A stretch of 64,000 bases of DNA from Treponema sp. (GCA_017449265.1 JAFSJW010000077.1:1-64000), one strand, 5' to 3'. Positions 16,698 to 26,654 are shown, numbered from the stretch's first letter. Numbers and translations: made by a program. Notes: a model not told the origin generated them from the letters alone.

Positions 16698-18224
16698 ATG
16701 AACTATACAGACATTCTTGAAGCAAAAAACGGGCTTAAGATTCCTTTTTGCAACAAAATATCGTTCCATTCAAAATATAATCCTGAGAAAGAAGCCGACT
16801 CATTTGCATCCCAGTTCACGGAAGAAGCGCGATTTTTCATCGTACTTGGAATTTGCGGAGCTTATCACATAAGCGCGATGAAGAAAAAATTCCCTTGCGC
16901 AAAAATAATTGCTGTGGAAGAAACGACCGAAGACATTGATTTTCTGGGGAAAATTCCAGAAGTACAAAAAGCGCGGGAAGATAAAAACACCATTTTTGCG
17001 GATTTCTCATGCCTACAAAATGCAATACTGCAAAACTACAAGCCGCAGATTCATGGCAACATGATTATAACATCGCTGCGACAGTGGGAAGACACATTTC
17101 CGGCCTTGGGAAAAAGGGCGCGCGACATAATTGCAGGGGCTGTAAAGCTCGTTTCCGCAGACTATTCCGTTCAGAGCCATTTCGGGAAAATCTGGCAGAA
17201 GAACATTTTCACCAATTTAAAACTAAGTTCAATGCTGGCTGAAAGCGCAAACGAGATTTTGCGCTCCGTTCCGACCGAAAAAACAGCCGCAATAATCGCG
17301 GCGGGCCCTACACTCGATGAGACACAGACTTTTCTTTTGGAAAAACGCGCTGATTTTTTCATCATAGCGACGGACACAGCATACACAAGCCTTGTCTCGC
17401 GCAACATAACGCCCGATGCAGTTGTTTCCGTTGACGGGCAGATGATTTCACACGCCCATTTTTTCAATGATATAAACGAAGGAACAATCTTTTTGTTCGA
17501 TTTATGCGCAAATTCCTCAGCCGCAAAAAGAATCCTGAAATCAACCGGGAAACTGATTTTCTCGGAGTCAAACCATCCGCTTGCGCAGTATGCATCAAAT
17601 TACACGGGAACACCTTCGTTCATTCACATTGAGGCAGGAAGCGGGACTGTCACTATAGCCGCCGCAAGCTTTGCTTTGCACTGCGGATTCAAAAAACTCG
17701 CATTTTTCGGAGCGGATTTTTCATATTCAAGAGGAAAATCCTATACAAAAAACACATATCTAGATACAGTATACAGAAAAACAGAAAACAGGACACACAA
17801 CTCGGAAACATCTTTCGACAATCTCCTTTTCAGGACGAAGCTGATAAAATTAAGCGATAAACACTATACAACAGAAATTTTGCAATCATACTCGGACTCT
17901 CTTTCAAATTTTTTGAAAACGAACAATGCAGTAAAAATACAAGACGAGCCTTTTAAACTGTATGAGATTCAAAAAAATTCCAGAAAAAATCAAAATCATC
18001 TTTCTCAATTTAATTTCAGAGATTTCTCAGAAAATTACTCAAAAAAACTGAATGAAATTTTTTCTGAAAAAAATGTTTATGACACAGAAACCCCCATATT
18101 ACTCACATTGCTTCCGCTCTGCGCATGGATTGAGAATCATAAGAAATCTAGTAAATTTAATTATACTGATTCATCTTTACTGATTGCATACCAACAAAGT
18201 CTCCGATATACTAGACAGATATGA
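16698..18224 (+). CDS. Maf/DUF115-family protein, copy 2
   Basis: This 508-residue paralogue of the preceding gene has the same landmarks: NGLKIPFCNKISFHSKYNPEKE at the start, TAAIIAAGPTLDETQTFL near residue 194, PDAVVSVDGQM near 238, and KKLAFFGADFSYSRGKSYT near 333. The N-terminal domain (LGICGAYHISAMKKKFP) is equivalent to the alpha/beta domain of copy 1. The 3' third is more AT-rich than the 5' part. Its stop overlaps the next gene's start as ATGA, so translation is coupled. A role in flagellin glycosylation is inferred. Confidence 0.75.
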   Translation: MNYTDILEAKNGLKIPFCNKISFHSKYNPEKEADSFASQFTEEARFFIVLGICGAYHISAMKKKFPCAKIIAVEETTEDIDFLGKIPEVQKAREDKNTIFADFSCLQNAILQNYKPQIHGNMIITSLRQWEDTFPALGKRARDIIAGAVKLVSADYSVQSHFGKIWQKNIFTNLKLSSMLAESANEILRSVPTEKTAAIIAAGPTLDETQTFLLEKRADFFIIATDTAYTSLVSRNITPDAVVSVDGQMISHAHFFNDINEGTIFLFDLCANSSAAKRILKSTGKLIFSESNHPLAQYASNYTGTPSFIHIEAGSGTVTIAAASFALHCGFKKLAFFGADFSYSRGKSYTKNTYLDTVYRKTENRTHNSETSFDNLLFRTKLIKLSDKHYTTEILQSYSDSLSNFLKTNNAVKIQDEPFKLYEIQKNSRKNQNHLSQFNFRDFSENYSKKLNEIFSEKNVYDTETPILLTLLPLCAWIENHKKSSKFNYTDSSLLIAYQQSLRYTRQI

Positions 18225-19615
18225 AAAAAGCAGTAACCGTAATAACCACTGTCAGTGCATTATTATTTTTTCTTGCAGTATTCTATCTTACGCTCGGAAT
18301 TTTCCTTGACAGAAAAAGCGGTCCTGAAAATGCAGCAGCTCGTTATGAGACACTTCTCCTATCAGCCAGACAAACAGCCTCCAGATACAAGTACGGAACA
18401 ACCGAATTTGCAGACAACTTTGTAAAAGCAATCGGTGATATAAATGATTTCGCAAAAATAGATTTTGAGCTTAACGATACGCTTATCTACTCCTACCCGC
18501 CCAAAAACTATTCTATGCCATCATCCGATTTCTCAAAGGATTTTTCAGAAATTTGTCTTTTGCAAAATGGATCAAAAATAAAGCTGTCGGCATCAATTTA
18601 CACTATGCGCCCAACATCCATTTACAACCATGCGAAAGTTTCTTTCATCATAATCCTTGTTGGAACTCTGACCACAATATTCCTTATTATTTACACTGCA
18701 ATAACAGAGTCAAAGGAACCTTTGGACGACTCCCTTTTCTATGACGATGTTTCTTCGCCAGATTCTTCCGATGTTAATGACATACCAGTCTATGCACGGC
18801 ATGAGGAACACGCGGAAGAAGAGCCGCAAGATGACGACAAAAGAGATGAAAATCTCTCTGACGAAGACAATTCTGAATTTGAGGAGCAAGTTCCAGAAAC
18901 GACCGTTTCTGAGAATGACGCAAACAACACTGAGACAGAGACTCAGCAGTCCAAAATGGAGCTTACGAGCGAAGAACTCACCGCAATAAAAGAAATAATT
19001 TCCACGGAAAAAGAATATGCGGAAGTAGAAGAAGGTGGCGATTTCGTAAATCCAAAAGACATTCCTGCACAGGAAACCGCTTGCGAAAATCAGCAGGAAG
19101 AGCCTTGTACAACTGTTCTCGACGAAGAATCGCTTAAGGATAACATAGCGAAAGAGCTTGAAAACCAGGAAGATATGTCTCTTGTCATAATCAGGCTTAC
19201 GGGCATTGAAAAAAGCTCCATGCTTTATAAAAAGACAGCTTCTCTACTAGAAAAACAATTCAAAGAAAACGGGATTATCCACGCATATAGCTCAGATGGC
19301 TTTGCAATAATCCTAAAAAACTTCACCTTGAATTCATCTACTGCTATAGCAGAACCGCTCCATGCGCAAATTTCGGACCTTGTCAATGATTATAATTCTG
19401 ATGTCCGCGTAACTGTCGGAATTTCATCAAAAGCAGGGCGCGAGATTGAATCAGAAAGGATTATAAAAGAAGCCGTCCAAGCTGAGGCGCATGCAAAAGA
19501 GGATATTAACTCGCCAATCGTTGCGTTCAGGGTAAATCTAGAAAAATACAAAATGCTTATGAGCAAAAAATCCGAGCTACAGACAGAACGGTCTCAGGAA
19601 AGTGCGCAAGCCTAA
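18221..19615 (+). CDS. Two-helix membrane protein with degenerate GGDEF domain
   Basis: There are membrane helices at about residues 9-29 and 139-161, with a periplasmic sensor-like domain between. A very acidic linker covers about 165-300. The C-terminal 140 residues follow the GGDEF fold (LVIIRLTGIEKSS, IHAYSSDGFAIILKN, VRVTVGISSKAG). The GGDEF signature itself reads SSDGF, so cyclase activity is not expected. Such domains may bind c-di-GMP or only fold. It is coupled to the Maf-like gene by a 4-bp overlap and meets the convergent TPR lipoprotein gene, also by 4 bp. Confidence 0.65.
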   Translation: MKKAVTVITTVSALLFFLAVFYLTLGIFLDRKSGPENAAARYETLLLSARQTASRYKYGTTEFADNFVKAIGDINDFAKIDFELNDTLIYSYPPKNYSMPSSDFSKDFSEICLLQNGSKIKLSASIYTMRPTSIYNHAKVSFIIILVGTLTTIFLIIYTAITESKEPLDDSLFYDDVSSPDSSDVNDIPVYARHEEHAEEEPQDDDKRDENLSDEDNSEFEEQVPETTVSENDANNTETETQQSKMELTSEELTAIKEIISTEKEYAEVEEGGDFVNPKDIPAQETACENQQEEPCTTVLDEESLKDNIAKELENQEDMSLVIIRLTGIEKSSMLYKKTASLLEKQFKENGIIHAYSSDGFAIILKNFTLNSSTAIAEPLHAQISDLVNDYNSDVRVTVGISSKAGREIESERIIKEAVQAEAHAKEDINSPIVAFRVNLEKYKMLMSKKSELQTERSQESAQA

Positions 19616-20253
19616 CGGCCTACTTTTTCCTCAGTTTCCATGTCATTTTCGGAATCTTCTTCTTCCTCCTCTTCTCCCAGTTTTGTGTCAGGATTTTCCA
19701 CAAGCTCCGCGATTTTTGCTGCGAATTCTTTTATCTCCTTACTGTCAGGAAATTTTTTCTTAAGCTCAAGAAGACTTTTTTCAGCATCCTCTCCACGCTC
19801 GGAAAAAATAAGAAGAGAGATATAATTCTCAAGAATAGTCTGGTCGTTCGGATTAGCGGCAATCAGCTCTTTATACTGAGCTATAGCCTCATCGGTATTT
19901 CCGCTCATAGCGGTTATATAAGAAACAGAAAGTTTCAAAGAAGTGTTGTCAGGATCGCGTTCCAAAAGCTCTTTATAGTAAACAAGAGCCTCATCCCATT
20001 CTTTTGACAGGGCATATGATTTTGCAATTTTATAAAATGATGTATAGTATAATTCTTCATTTTTCATCGCAAGTTTATAGTAGTCAATAGCTTTTGCGTA
20101 TTTCTCCAAATCAAAATATCCCTCGGCAATATTAAAATATTCAATGCTTATATTTTTATTGATAATATCAACTTCGCCGGGGATAAAAAATCCTGTCGTG
20201 CTTGAGCATGAGAAAAAAAGCAATGTTGACATGGCAAGAAAGAGCTTTTTCAT
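19612..20253 (-). CDS. TPR lipoprotein
   Basis: A lipoprotein signal (MKKLFLAMSTLLFFSC) is followed by about four tetratricopeptide repeats (for example AKAIDYYKLAMKNEELYYTSFYKIA and EWDEALVYYKELLERDPDN). The tail is very acidic. It should be a periplasmic protein-protein adaptor. Its start overlaps the stop of the upstream lipoprotein gene by 4 bp, giving the order ileS - lipoprotein - TPR lipoprotein. From memory this resembles TP0452-TP0454 of T. pallidum; that comparison rests on gene order, not alignment. Confidence 0.75.
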   Translation of the reverse strand: MKKLFLAMSTLLFFSCSSTTGFFIPGEVDIINKNISIEYFNIAEGYFDLEKYAKAIDYYKLAMKNEELYYTSFYKIAKSYALSKEWDEALVYYKELLERDPDNTSLKLSVSYITAMSGNTDEAIAQYKELIAANPNDQTILENYISLLIFSERGEDAEKSLLELKKKFPDSKEIKEFAAKIAELVENPDTKLGEEEEEEDSENDMETEEKVGR

Positions 20254-21116
20254 TTTGAAATTAAATCCAAAATCTCATTCCAAGACATTGTTATATCAGT
20301 TACCGAAATTTTATTTTCTCCGGACTGATATATTTTTGCAGGAATACCGAAAAGAGCCATTTGCAAAAGCCGAATGCAAGCCTTTATTGTCCTTGGATCG
20401 GACATCTCAAGAACCAGACTGACTCCATAAGTTTCTTTTTTATCAGGAAGCGATGCGAATGTCCCTTTGATTTTATCAACTCCAAGGGACATTTTTGTTC
20501 CTGCAAGAGAATAAAAGAACAAATCAGGCTTTGAAGAAACAAAAAGAATGTCATTACTTCCGCTTGATTCCAAAAATGAAAGCATTTCTTTATGAGAACT
20601 ATTCCCGCTATCACTCTCAGAATCCTTAGAAAATCTGATTTTGTCAAATCTGTCCAAAAGTTCCTGGACTTTGTACGAAAGAACTACATTTTCAGGACAC
20701 GGAATTGCAATTTCGATTGCAGAAGCATTCTGAACAAAATAATCATATGAAAGATATTTTTTAGTATCCCAGCCATTTTTTTCCGTAAGGGAAGCCTTCG
20801 CATAATTCGGCGGAAAATTCCCTGAAGCTGAAATCTCAAAGCCAGAGCCAAGCATCGTGCCAATATACAAATCCTTGATTCTTCCTGTAATTTTTTCGGA
20901 ATCTGCTTTTCTCAGCTCCATAAGCTTCATAAGAGCAAGAGTGACGAATTCTTTGTGCGAATCTACAGGAACATAAATGTACAAGGCATTGTCACTGCCC
21001 AGAAGTGACAGCGGATTTACAGGCTCTGGTTTGGGAGAAGTCGTACATGATGAAAAAACAAGCGCCGCGGCGCACAATAGCAGCGCGGCTGTCCTTGCAA
21101 ACTTATGCCTTAGCAA
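20250..21116 (-). CDS. Lipoprotein downstream of ileS
   Basis: I place the start at a TTG (21116) because GGAGAG lies 7 bases before it and it gives a clean lipoprotein signal (LRHKFARTAALLLCAAALVFSSC). The frame is open to an ATG at 21155 inside ileS. The mature protein of about 265 residues has no recognised catalytic motif. Its size and place just after ileS recall T. pallidum TP0453, a lipoprotein at the inner face of the outer membrane, but this is a context-based guess. It overlaps ileS by 14 bp and the next gene by 4 bp. Confidence 0.7.
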   Translation of the reverse strand: MLRHKFARTAALLLCAAALVFSSCTTSPKPEPVNPLSLLGSDNALYIYVPVDSHKEFVTLALMKLMELRKADSEKITGRIKDLYIGTMLGSGFEISASGNFPPNYAKASLTEKNGWDTKKYLSYDYFVQNASAIEIAIPCPENVVLSYKVQELLDRFDKIRFSKDSESDSGNSSHKEMLSFLESSGSNDILFVSSKPDLFFYSLAGTKMSLGVDKIKGTFASLPDKKETYGVSLVLEMSDPRTIKACIRLLQMALFGIPAKIYQSGENKISVTDITMSWNEILDLISK

Positions 21117-24100
21117 CTGAAGCTCTCCATTGTTTATCCTCAGATTCAATCGCAATCTTTGCGCTGTCAGACCATTGTACGGAAACTGCCAGCGTTTCGG
21201 AAGAAATAAGGCTTATGAACATTTCATAGCTTGATTTCAGAACATCATCCCCATACAACGACAAGTTAATTCTGTCCGTCACTTCAAAACCGCTTTCTTT
21301 CCGCAAATTCTGAATTCCACGGATTAAGTCGCGTACATAGCCTTCTTTTTTAAGCTCATCAGTGATTTTCGTATCCAAAGCCACAGTCAGAGTTCCATCG
21401 TTTACGACTTTGAGATTTTCTTTCTCAAAACGCTCGACGATAACTTTTTCTGAATTAAGCTCAACGCTCTGACCGTCAACATCAATAGAAACAGGCTCAC
21501 CCACGATGATTTTTTCTATCTGCTCTGTTGAAAGCGACTGAATGACGATAGCAGCAGCCTTCATCTTAGAACCAAGCTCTTTTCCGAGCGTGCGGAAGTT
21601 CGCCTTTGCCTTGTACTCAACAAGCTCGTCCTCGCGCTCATGGAATACAACTGACTTAACATTAAGCTCCTCGGCGATTGTGTCTTTCATTTCCTCAAGA
21701 ACTTTGCGCTCATCTGAGTTGCGCGTAACAAGCTGCACGCTCGAAAGCGGCTGCCTGTTCTTAAGCTCGTACTTATTGCGCAGATTTCGTCCCATAGAAA
21801 CGGCTTTCTGGATTGTAGCCATCCTGAATTCAAGATTCTCGTTTCTGAGAGCGGCATTATATACCGGGAAATCAGCAAGATGAACGGATTCTTTGTCTTC
21901 AGAAGTCTTAAGGTTCTGCCACATTTCTTCAGTGATGAACGGAACGAACGGAGCCGCACAAAGCGCAAAAGTCTTGAGAGCATAATACAAAGACTCGTAT
22001 GCTTCGGCCTTGTCGTTGTCGTTCTCGCTTTTCCAGAAGCGGCGGCGGTTTCTGCGGATATACCAGTTGTTGAGCTGGTCAATGAAATTAATCAGAGGGT
22101 CAATAGCTGAACTTAAATCATAATCATCAAGAGCCGCAGTAACATCCTGAATCATTTTCTGAGCGACAGAAACAATCCAAGCGTCAAGCGGATTAGACAA
22201 CTTAGTAAAATCAATTTTTCCAGTGCAAGTATATTTGTCGATATTGGCGTATGTGACGAAGAACGAATATCCTGACCAAAGAGGAATAAGTATGTTCTTG
22301 ACAACTTCCTTTACCCCCTCATCGGAATAACGCAAATCGTCAGCGCGAACAACAGCAGAATGAGTAAGAAAGAGCCTGAGAGCATCCGCACCGAATTTAT
22401 TGATTGCTTCGACAGGATCGGTGTAATTTCTGAGCGACTTAGACATCTTGCGTCCGTCAGAAGCAAGAACGAGTCCGTTTACGATGCAGTTCTGGAAAGC
22501 AGGCTTATCGAAAAGATGTGAGGCAAGAATAGTGAGCGTGTAGAACCAACCACGGGTCTGGTCAAGTCCCTCGGAAATGAAGTCCGCAGGGAAATGCTGC
22601 TCAAAATACTCCTTGTTCTCGAACGGATAATGCTGTTGCGCATACGGCATTGAGCCAGACTCAAACCAGCAATCGAACACCTCAGGAATTCGGCGCATAG
22701 TTCCCTTGCCACATTTAGGACATTTGAAAGTGATTTTATCAACGAACTGCTTGTGGAGGTCATCAGGATAGACCCCGCTCAAGTCCTTGAGTTCCTTTCG
22801 TGAGCCTACGCACACAGAATGTTTGCAGTCAGCGTCATCGCACTTCCAGATTGGGATAGGATTTCCCCAGTAGCGGTTACGGCTCACTGCCCAGTCGCGG
22901 CTTCCTGCGAGCCACTTTCCGAAGCGACCTTCCTTGATGTGGGCAGGCTGCCATTTTATCTGGCTGTTCGCGCGAAGAAGCGCGTCGTGATGGTCGGCAA
23001 CTTTCACGAACCAAGAGCCGATTCCGCGATAGATAAGAGGCGAGCCACAACGCCAGCAATGCGGGTACGAGTGAAGAACCTGGTCTTTTTTTACAAGTTT
23101 TCCCTCGCTCTTTAGCCGTGCGATAATATCTTTGTCACAATCCTTTACGAAACGCCCCTCATACTCAGGAACTTCCTTTGTGAATTTACACTCAGCGTCA
23201 ATCGGCTGTACATTCGGAACGCCGCTTCCACGGAAGATTTTGTTGTCATCTTCACCAAAACTTGGCGCAATATGAACGATTCCAGTTCCGTCCTCAGTCG
23301 AAACATAATCGGCATTGAACATTCTGAACGCGCCTTTCTCGCACTTTTGCCCGGAGATTTCCGCACAAGTTGCCGCATCCTTCAAGTTCTCAAAATACGG
23401 GAAAAGCGGCTCGTATTCCGCGCCAACAAACTCTTTTCCTTTGTGGCGGTACACTATCTCGTATTCGTCAGGATTTTTGTAATATGCGCCAAGACGGGCT
23501 TCAGCAAATATGTAATAATCACCGCTCGCTTTGTCAAGGATTTTTACATAATCAATCTCTGGTCCCATACAAAGACCGAGGTTTGATGGCAAAGTCCACG
23601 GCGTAGTAGTCCATGCAAGGAAATATGTTTTTCCATTAGCCATGTTTTCATCTTTTACGCCATCCGGAGCTTTCGTAATCTTGAAACGGACGGTAACAGT
23701 CTGGTCGTTCACATCCTTATAGCCCTGCGCAAGTTCGTGTGTTGAAAGCACCGTGGCACAGCGCGGACAATACGGAAGAATATACTGACCTTCATAAATC
23801 AGCCCTTTTTCCCAAAGGGATTTTGCAACCCACCAGATTGACTCCATGTACTCAGGGTTCATAGTCTTGTAGTCATGGTCAAAATCAACCCAGCGTCCCA
23901 TGCGCGTAATTGTTTTGCGCCATTCTGATGTATATTTCAGTACGGAAGCCTTGCACTTGTCGTTGAACTTATCTACTCCAAGAGCCTCAATCTCATGCTT
24001 TGAGTTTATGCCAAGCTCTTTTTCAATCAGATTCTCTACTGGAAGACCGTGGCAGTCCCAACCAAAACGACGCTCGACTTTTTTTCCCTTCATTGTCTGA

Positions 24101-24312
24101 TAACGCGGAATAATGTCTTTAATAGTAGAAGGTATAAAATGACCAAAATGAGGTAGCCCAGTCGCAAACGGAGGACCGTCAAAAAATACAAATTCCTCAG
24201 CTTTATCACGCTGCTGAACAGACTTTTCAAAAGTCTTGTTCTCTTCCCAGAACTTCAATACAATTTCTTCCTGCTTAGGAAAATCAGCTTTTGAATCAAT
24301 AGCCTTATACAC
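21103..24312 (-). CDS. ileS: Isoleucyl-tRNA synthetase
   Basis: This class I synthetase charges tRNA-Ile. The HIGH-type motif reads HFGH near residue 55, followed by STIKDIIPRYQTMKGKKV and RRFGWDCHGLPVE. The KMSKS motif is intact in GRKMSKSLRNY, and Cys-rich metal sites are seen in the editing/insertion region. Length (about 1070) and these motifs match the eukaryote-like IleS2 type, which is generally less sensitive to mupirocin. I start at GTG 24312 because GAGG lies upstream; the frame runs to a TTG at 24327. It leads the ileS-lipoprotein-TPR unit. Confidence 0.95.
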   Translation of the reverse strand: MYKAIDSKADFPKQEEIVLKFWEENKTFEKSVQQRDKAEEFVFFDGPPFATGLPHFGHFIPSTIKDIIPRYQTMKGKKVERRFGWDCHGLPVENLIEKELGINSKHEIEALGVDKFNDKCKASVLKYTSEWRKTITRMGRWVDFDHDYKTMNPEYMESIWWVAKSLWEKGLIYEGQYILPYCPRCATVLSTHELAQGYKDVNDQTVTVRFKITKAPDGVKDENMANGKTYFLAWTTTPWTLPSNLGLCMGPEIDYVKILDKASGDYYIFAEARLGAYYKNPDEYEIVYRHKGKEFVGAEYEPLFPYFENLKDAATCAEISGQKCEKGAFRMFNADYVSTEDGTGIVHIAPSFGEDDNKIFRGSGVPNVQPIDAECKFTKEVPEYEGRFVKDCDKDIIARLKSEGKLVKKDQVLHSYPHCWRCGSPLIYRGIGSWFVKVADHHDALLRANSQIKWQPAHIKEGRFGKWLAGSRDWAVSRNRYWGNPIPIWKCDDADCKHSVCVGSRKELKDLSGVYPDDLHKQFVDKITFKCPKCGKGTMRRIPEVFDCWFESGSMPYAQQHYPFENKEYFEQHFPADFISEGLDQTRGWFYTLTILASHLFDKPAFQNCIVNGLVLASDGRKMSKSLRNYTDPVEAINKFGADALRLFLTHSAVVRADDLRYSDEGVKEVVKNILIPLWSGYSFFVTYANIDKYTCTGKIDFTKLSNPLDAWIVSVAQKMIQDVTAALDDYDLSSAIDPLINFIDQLNNWYIRRNRRRFWKSENDNDKAEAYESLYYALKTFALCAAPFVPFITEEMWQNLKTSEDKESVHLADFPVYNAALRNENLEFRMATIQKAVSMGRNLRNKYELKNRQPLSSVQLVTRNSDERKVLEEMKDTIAEELNVKSVVFHEREDELVEYKAKANFRTLGKELGSKMKAAAIVIQSLSTEQIEKIIVGEPVSIDVDGQSVELNSEKVIVERFEKENLKVVNDGTLTVALDTKITDELKKEGYVRDLIRGIQNLRKESGFEVTDRINLSLYGDDVLKSSYEMFISLISSETLAVSVQWSDSAKIAIESEDKQWRASVAKA

Positions 24313-24442
24313 GATTTCGCCTCTCAAAAAAATGAATCATACTTATTATGGCAGAAAATCAAGGTTTAATCTATCATGTCCCACAAAACCGCCGAAAGCA
24401 GATTTCTTGCAACTTTTTCATGAGGATAGTAACATATGAAAT

Positions 24443-25285
24443 ATGAAAAAAATCATCTTTACGTCTTTTGCCAGTACCGACATGAAACCTGCACTTAAAA
24501 GAATAGGAAAGCAAGCAGAACAATTTGAATTATTCGATGAAATCAAATTATATACACAAAAAAAACTTCCCAAATATGCGCAAAAACAATGTTTAGAAAT
24601 CATAAAACAAACAGGCTCGCGTCGGGGCTACGCATATTGGTCATGGAAGCCCGTAATCATAGAAGAAACGCTTGAGAATATGCAGTCAGACGACATTCTT
24701 GTTTACTCTGATGCTGGAACTCACCTGAACCCGAATGGCAAGAATAAACTTCTGGATTATATAAAGCTTGCAGAACAGAATGACATATGGGTTATCCAGC
24801 TTGAAGAGCACCTTTCAGACATAAATTGGACAAAATGCGATACAATCGATTTTTTCCGAAACAAAATAACAGCCCCTGAAAAAATTGCGGAATTCAACCA
24901 GAAAATAAGCCACGGACAATTGGAGGGAGGAACAATAATTCTGGTCAAAAACGCATACACCGTGGGCATCATAAACAAATGGAAAGAATTGATGTCGCCC
25001 AAAAACCTTCACCTGTTTGATGACTCACCGTCCGTAAAAAAAGAACAGCCGTCTTTCAAAGAAAATAGACATGACCAATCAGTTCTTTCCCTTTTGCTCA
25101 AAACAAACCACTATATCTCCACAGACACAACGCATTTCCATTCCCACGACAAATGGCCAGGGGGGGGGTGGAAACCACTCATAAATTCTGAGCCATTTCT
25201 TAGGGTTCGAGACAAAAAACCATCACTCACAGCGTTACTACATAAAAAAGCAATCGGCTTCCTACAACTTCTTCACCTGAGATGA
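24443..25285 (+). CDS. Glycosyltransferase-like protein with G9 tract
   Basis: The segment RGYAYWSWKP followed by DDILVYSDAGTH (about residues 60-95) is typical of a family of putative glycosyltransferases in surface-polysaccharide loci, with a DxG-type nucleotide-sugar site. Further conserved-looking blocks are GQLEGGTIILVKN, NRHDQSVLSLLLK and THFHSHDKW. There is no membrane segment, so it acts in the cytoplasm. The start at 24443 follows GAGGATAG. Codons 240-242 are nine consecutive G bases, about 38 codons before the stop; slippage would remove the C-terminal end. The acceptor is unknown. Confidence 0.6.
   Translation: MKKIIFTSFASTDMKPALKRIGKQAEQFELFDEIKLYTQKKLPKYAQKQCLEIIKQTGSRRGYAYWSWKPVIIEETLENMQSDDILVYSDAGTHLNPNGKNKLLDYIKLAEQNDIWVIQLEEHLSDINWTKCDTIDFFRNKITAPEKIAEFNQKISHGQLEGGTIILVKNAYTVGIINKWKELMSPKNLHLFDDSPSVKKEQPSFKENRHDQSVLSLLLKTNHYISTDTTHFHSHDKWPGGGWKPLINSEPFLRVRDKKPSLTALLHKKAIGFLQLLHLR
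25160..25168 (+). repeat. Homopolymeric G9 tract in coding sequence
   Basis: Nine G residues encode Gly-Gly-Gly. One extra G brings a TGA into frame about 7 codons later, and one fewer brings a TAA about 5 codons later. This is the kind of tract that drives phase variation in T. pallidum and other host-associated bacteria. Confidence 0.7.
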
Positions 25286-25320
25286 AAACACCCACCATGT
25301 TTGCTCAATAGAGCAAAAAA

Positions 25321-26574
25321 TCACATTTTCATTCCGAATTTTTCAACGAGCTTGTCGTTCAGACTTTTCCATTCACTTTCCGGCAATCCTAAAGATTTTG
25401 CCGCATTCAAGTCTGCTATGGACTCATTGTAATCGCCCAAAGAAAAATACGACACTGCCCTTCTGAAATGTGCATGTGACTGGTACTCATTTATCTCAAG
25501 CGATTTGTTGAACGCCTCCACAGCTTTCTGATGGTCATTCATAATGCTGTAAACAATCCCGATATAATAATACGAGCGGTAGCCTTTTTCGTCATATTTC
25601 ACGCTCGACTCAAAATCATGGAGCGCGTCCTCATATTTGTTCTCGGAGAAATAAGCCATTCCGCGATGCTTGTGGATAACGGCAAGGACAGGAGCCGGCG
25701 GAGCTGGTTCCGCGTTTATTATCTCTGTGTAAATAATGACTGCCTTTTCCATGTCTCCGTCATTGTGGGCATGAATAGCCGCAAGAATCATATCGTCAAT
25801 CGTGCCGCGCACATACGGAGAAACGCGGTTTATTGATTTTGACATATTCGCATCATCAGCCTTTTTCTCGCGCCGCTCGATAGTAAGGTCATCAGCTTTC
25901 TCATAGAACGATGAGCGGCGAGCCTCAACTTCGCTCTGCAATTTTTTCTGATAATCACGGATTTCCTGAAAAATAATGTCGGCAAGACTAAGGCTCGCAT
26001 TTATTGACGCAAGTTTTCTTTTCAGCGGAAGGTCAAACGGAGTGAACTCTGTCTTATACACAAGCTCATGCTCAACTTCCGCCCACGCGTCCTGCAAGAT
26101 TGTCCTTATCTGGATTTCGCACACAATTGACTCAGGAAGCGGAAGGACATTTTTCTTAGGCATACAGTCAGAGGGAATAGCAATCAGGATATGAATAGAC
26201 TCATAGCCGAATTCCCTGAAATTCTGGTCTGCGCCCTTGTACTCCACCTCACGCACATCAAAATTCTCTTTGACCTGCCGCTCCACTTCTGCCAAATCCT
26301 CCAGAAAAGCACAGATTACACGGATTCCCATCATGTCCGTCAGCGGCACAAAGTTGACTTTCTCGGCCTCATCAGCCTTAAGGCGCAACACTTTCCGATA
26401 ATAGCTGTTAAAAGATTTTACCCTTGATTTGTATGTAGGATTTGAGTTGAGTTTCAATGTCTTTCTGAGTTTTTCCTCGACATTCTCCAAGATTTCAGAC
26501 AAAACAGGATTATATGCAAGATATGTTGATTTTATGTCATTTTTATTTGGCAATGATACTATTGAATTATCCAT
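25321..26574 (-). CDS. RelA/SpoT-domain (p)ppGpp synthetase-like protein with TPR tail
   Basis: Residues 40-190 form a RelA/SpoT synthetase domain: SFNSYYRKVLR, FVPLTDMMGIRVICAFLED, EFGYESIHILI and VCEIQIRTILQDAWAEVEHELVYK. There is no HD hydrolase, TGS or ACT domain, so it resembles small alarmone synthetases. The C-terminal half is a chain of tetratricopeptide repeats (APVLAVIHKHRGMAYFSENKYEDAL and on). It is likely a cytoplasmic (p)ppGpp synthetase or a regulator using that fold, tuned by protein binding through the TPRs. Synthetase-site residues look present. It is separated from flaA by a terminator. Confidence 0.8.
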   Translation of the reverse strand: MDNSIVSLPNKNDIKSTYLAYNPVLSEILENVEEKLRKTLKLNSNPTYKSRVKSFNSYYRKVLRLKADEAEKVNFVPLTDMMGIRVICAFLEDLAEVERQVKENFDVREVEYKGADQNFREFGYESIHILIAIPSDCMPKKNVLPLPESIVCEIQIRTILQDAWAEVEHELVYKTEFTPFDLPLKRKLASINASLSLADIIFQEIRDYQKKLQSEVEARRSSFYEKADDLTIERREKKADDANMSKSINRVSPYVRGTIDDMILAAIHAHNDGDMEKAVIIYTEIINAEPAPPAPVLAVIHKHRGMAYFSENKYEDALHDFESSVKYDEKGYRSYYYIGIVYSIMNDHQKAVEAFNKSLEINEYQSHAHFRRAVSYFSLGDYNESIADLNAAKSLGLPESEWKSLNDKLVEKFGMKM

Positions 26575-26654
26575 ATCTTAAAATTATAACATTGAAAATA
26601 TTAAAAAGCAAATCAGATTTTTAGAACAGAACAAACAAATGCAACCAAAAAGAC

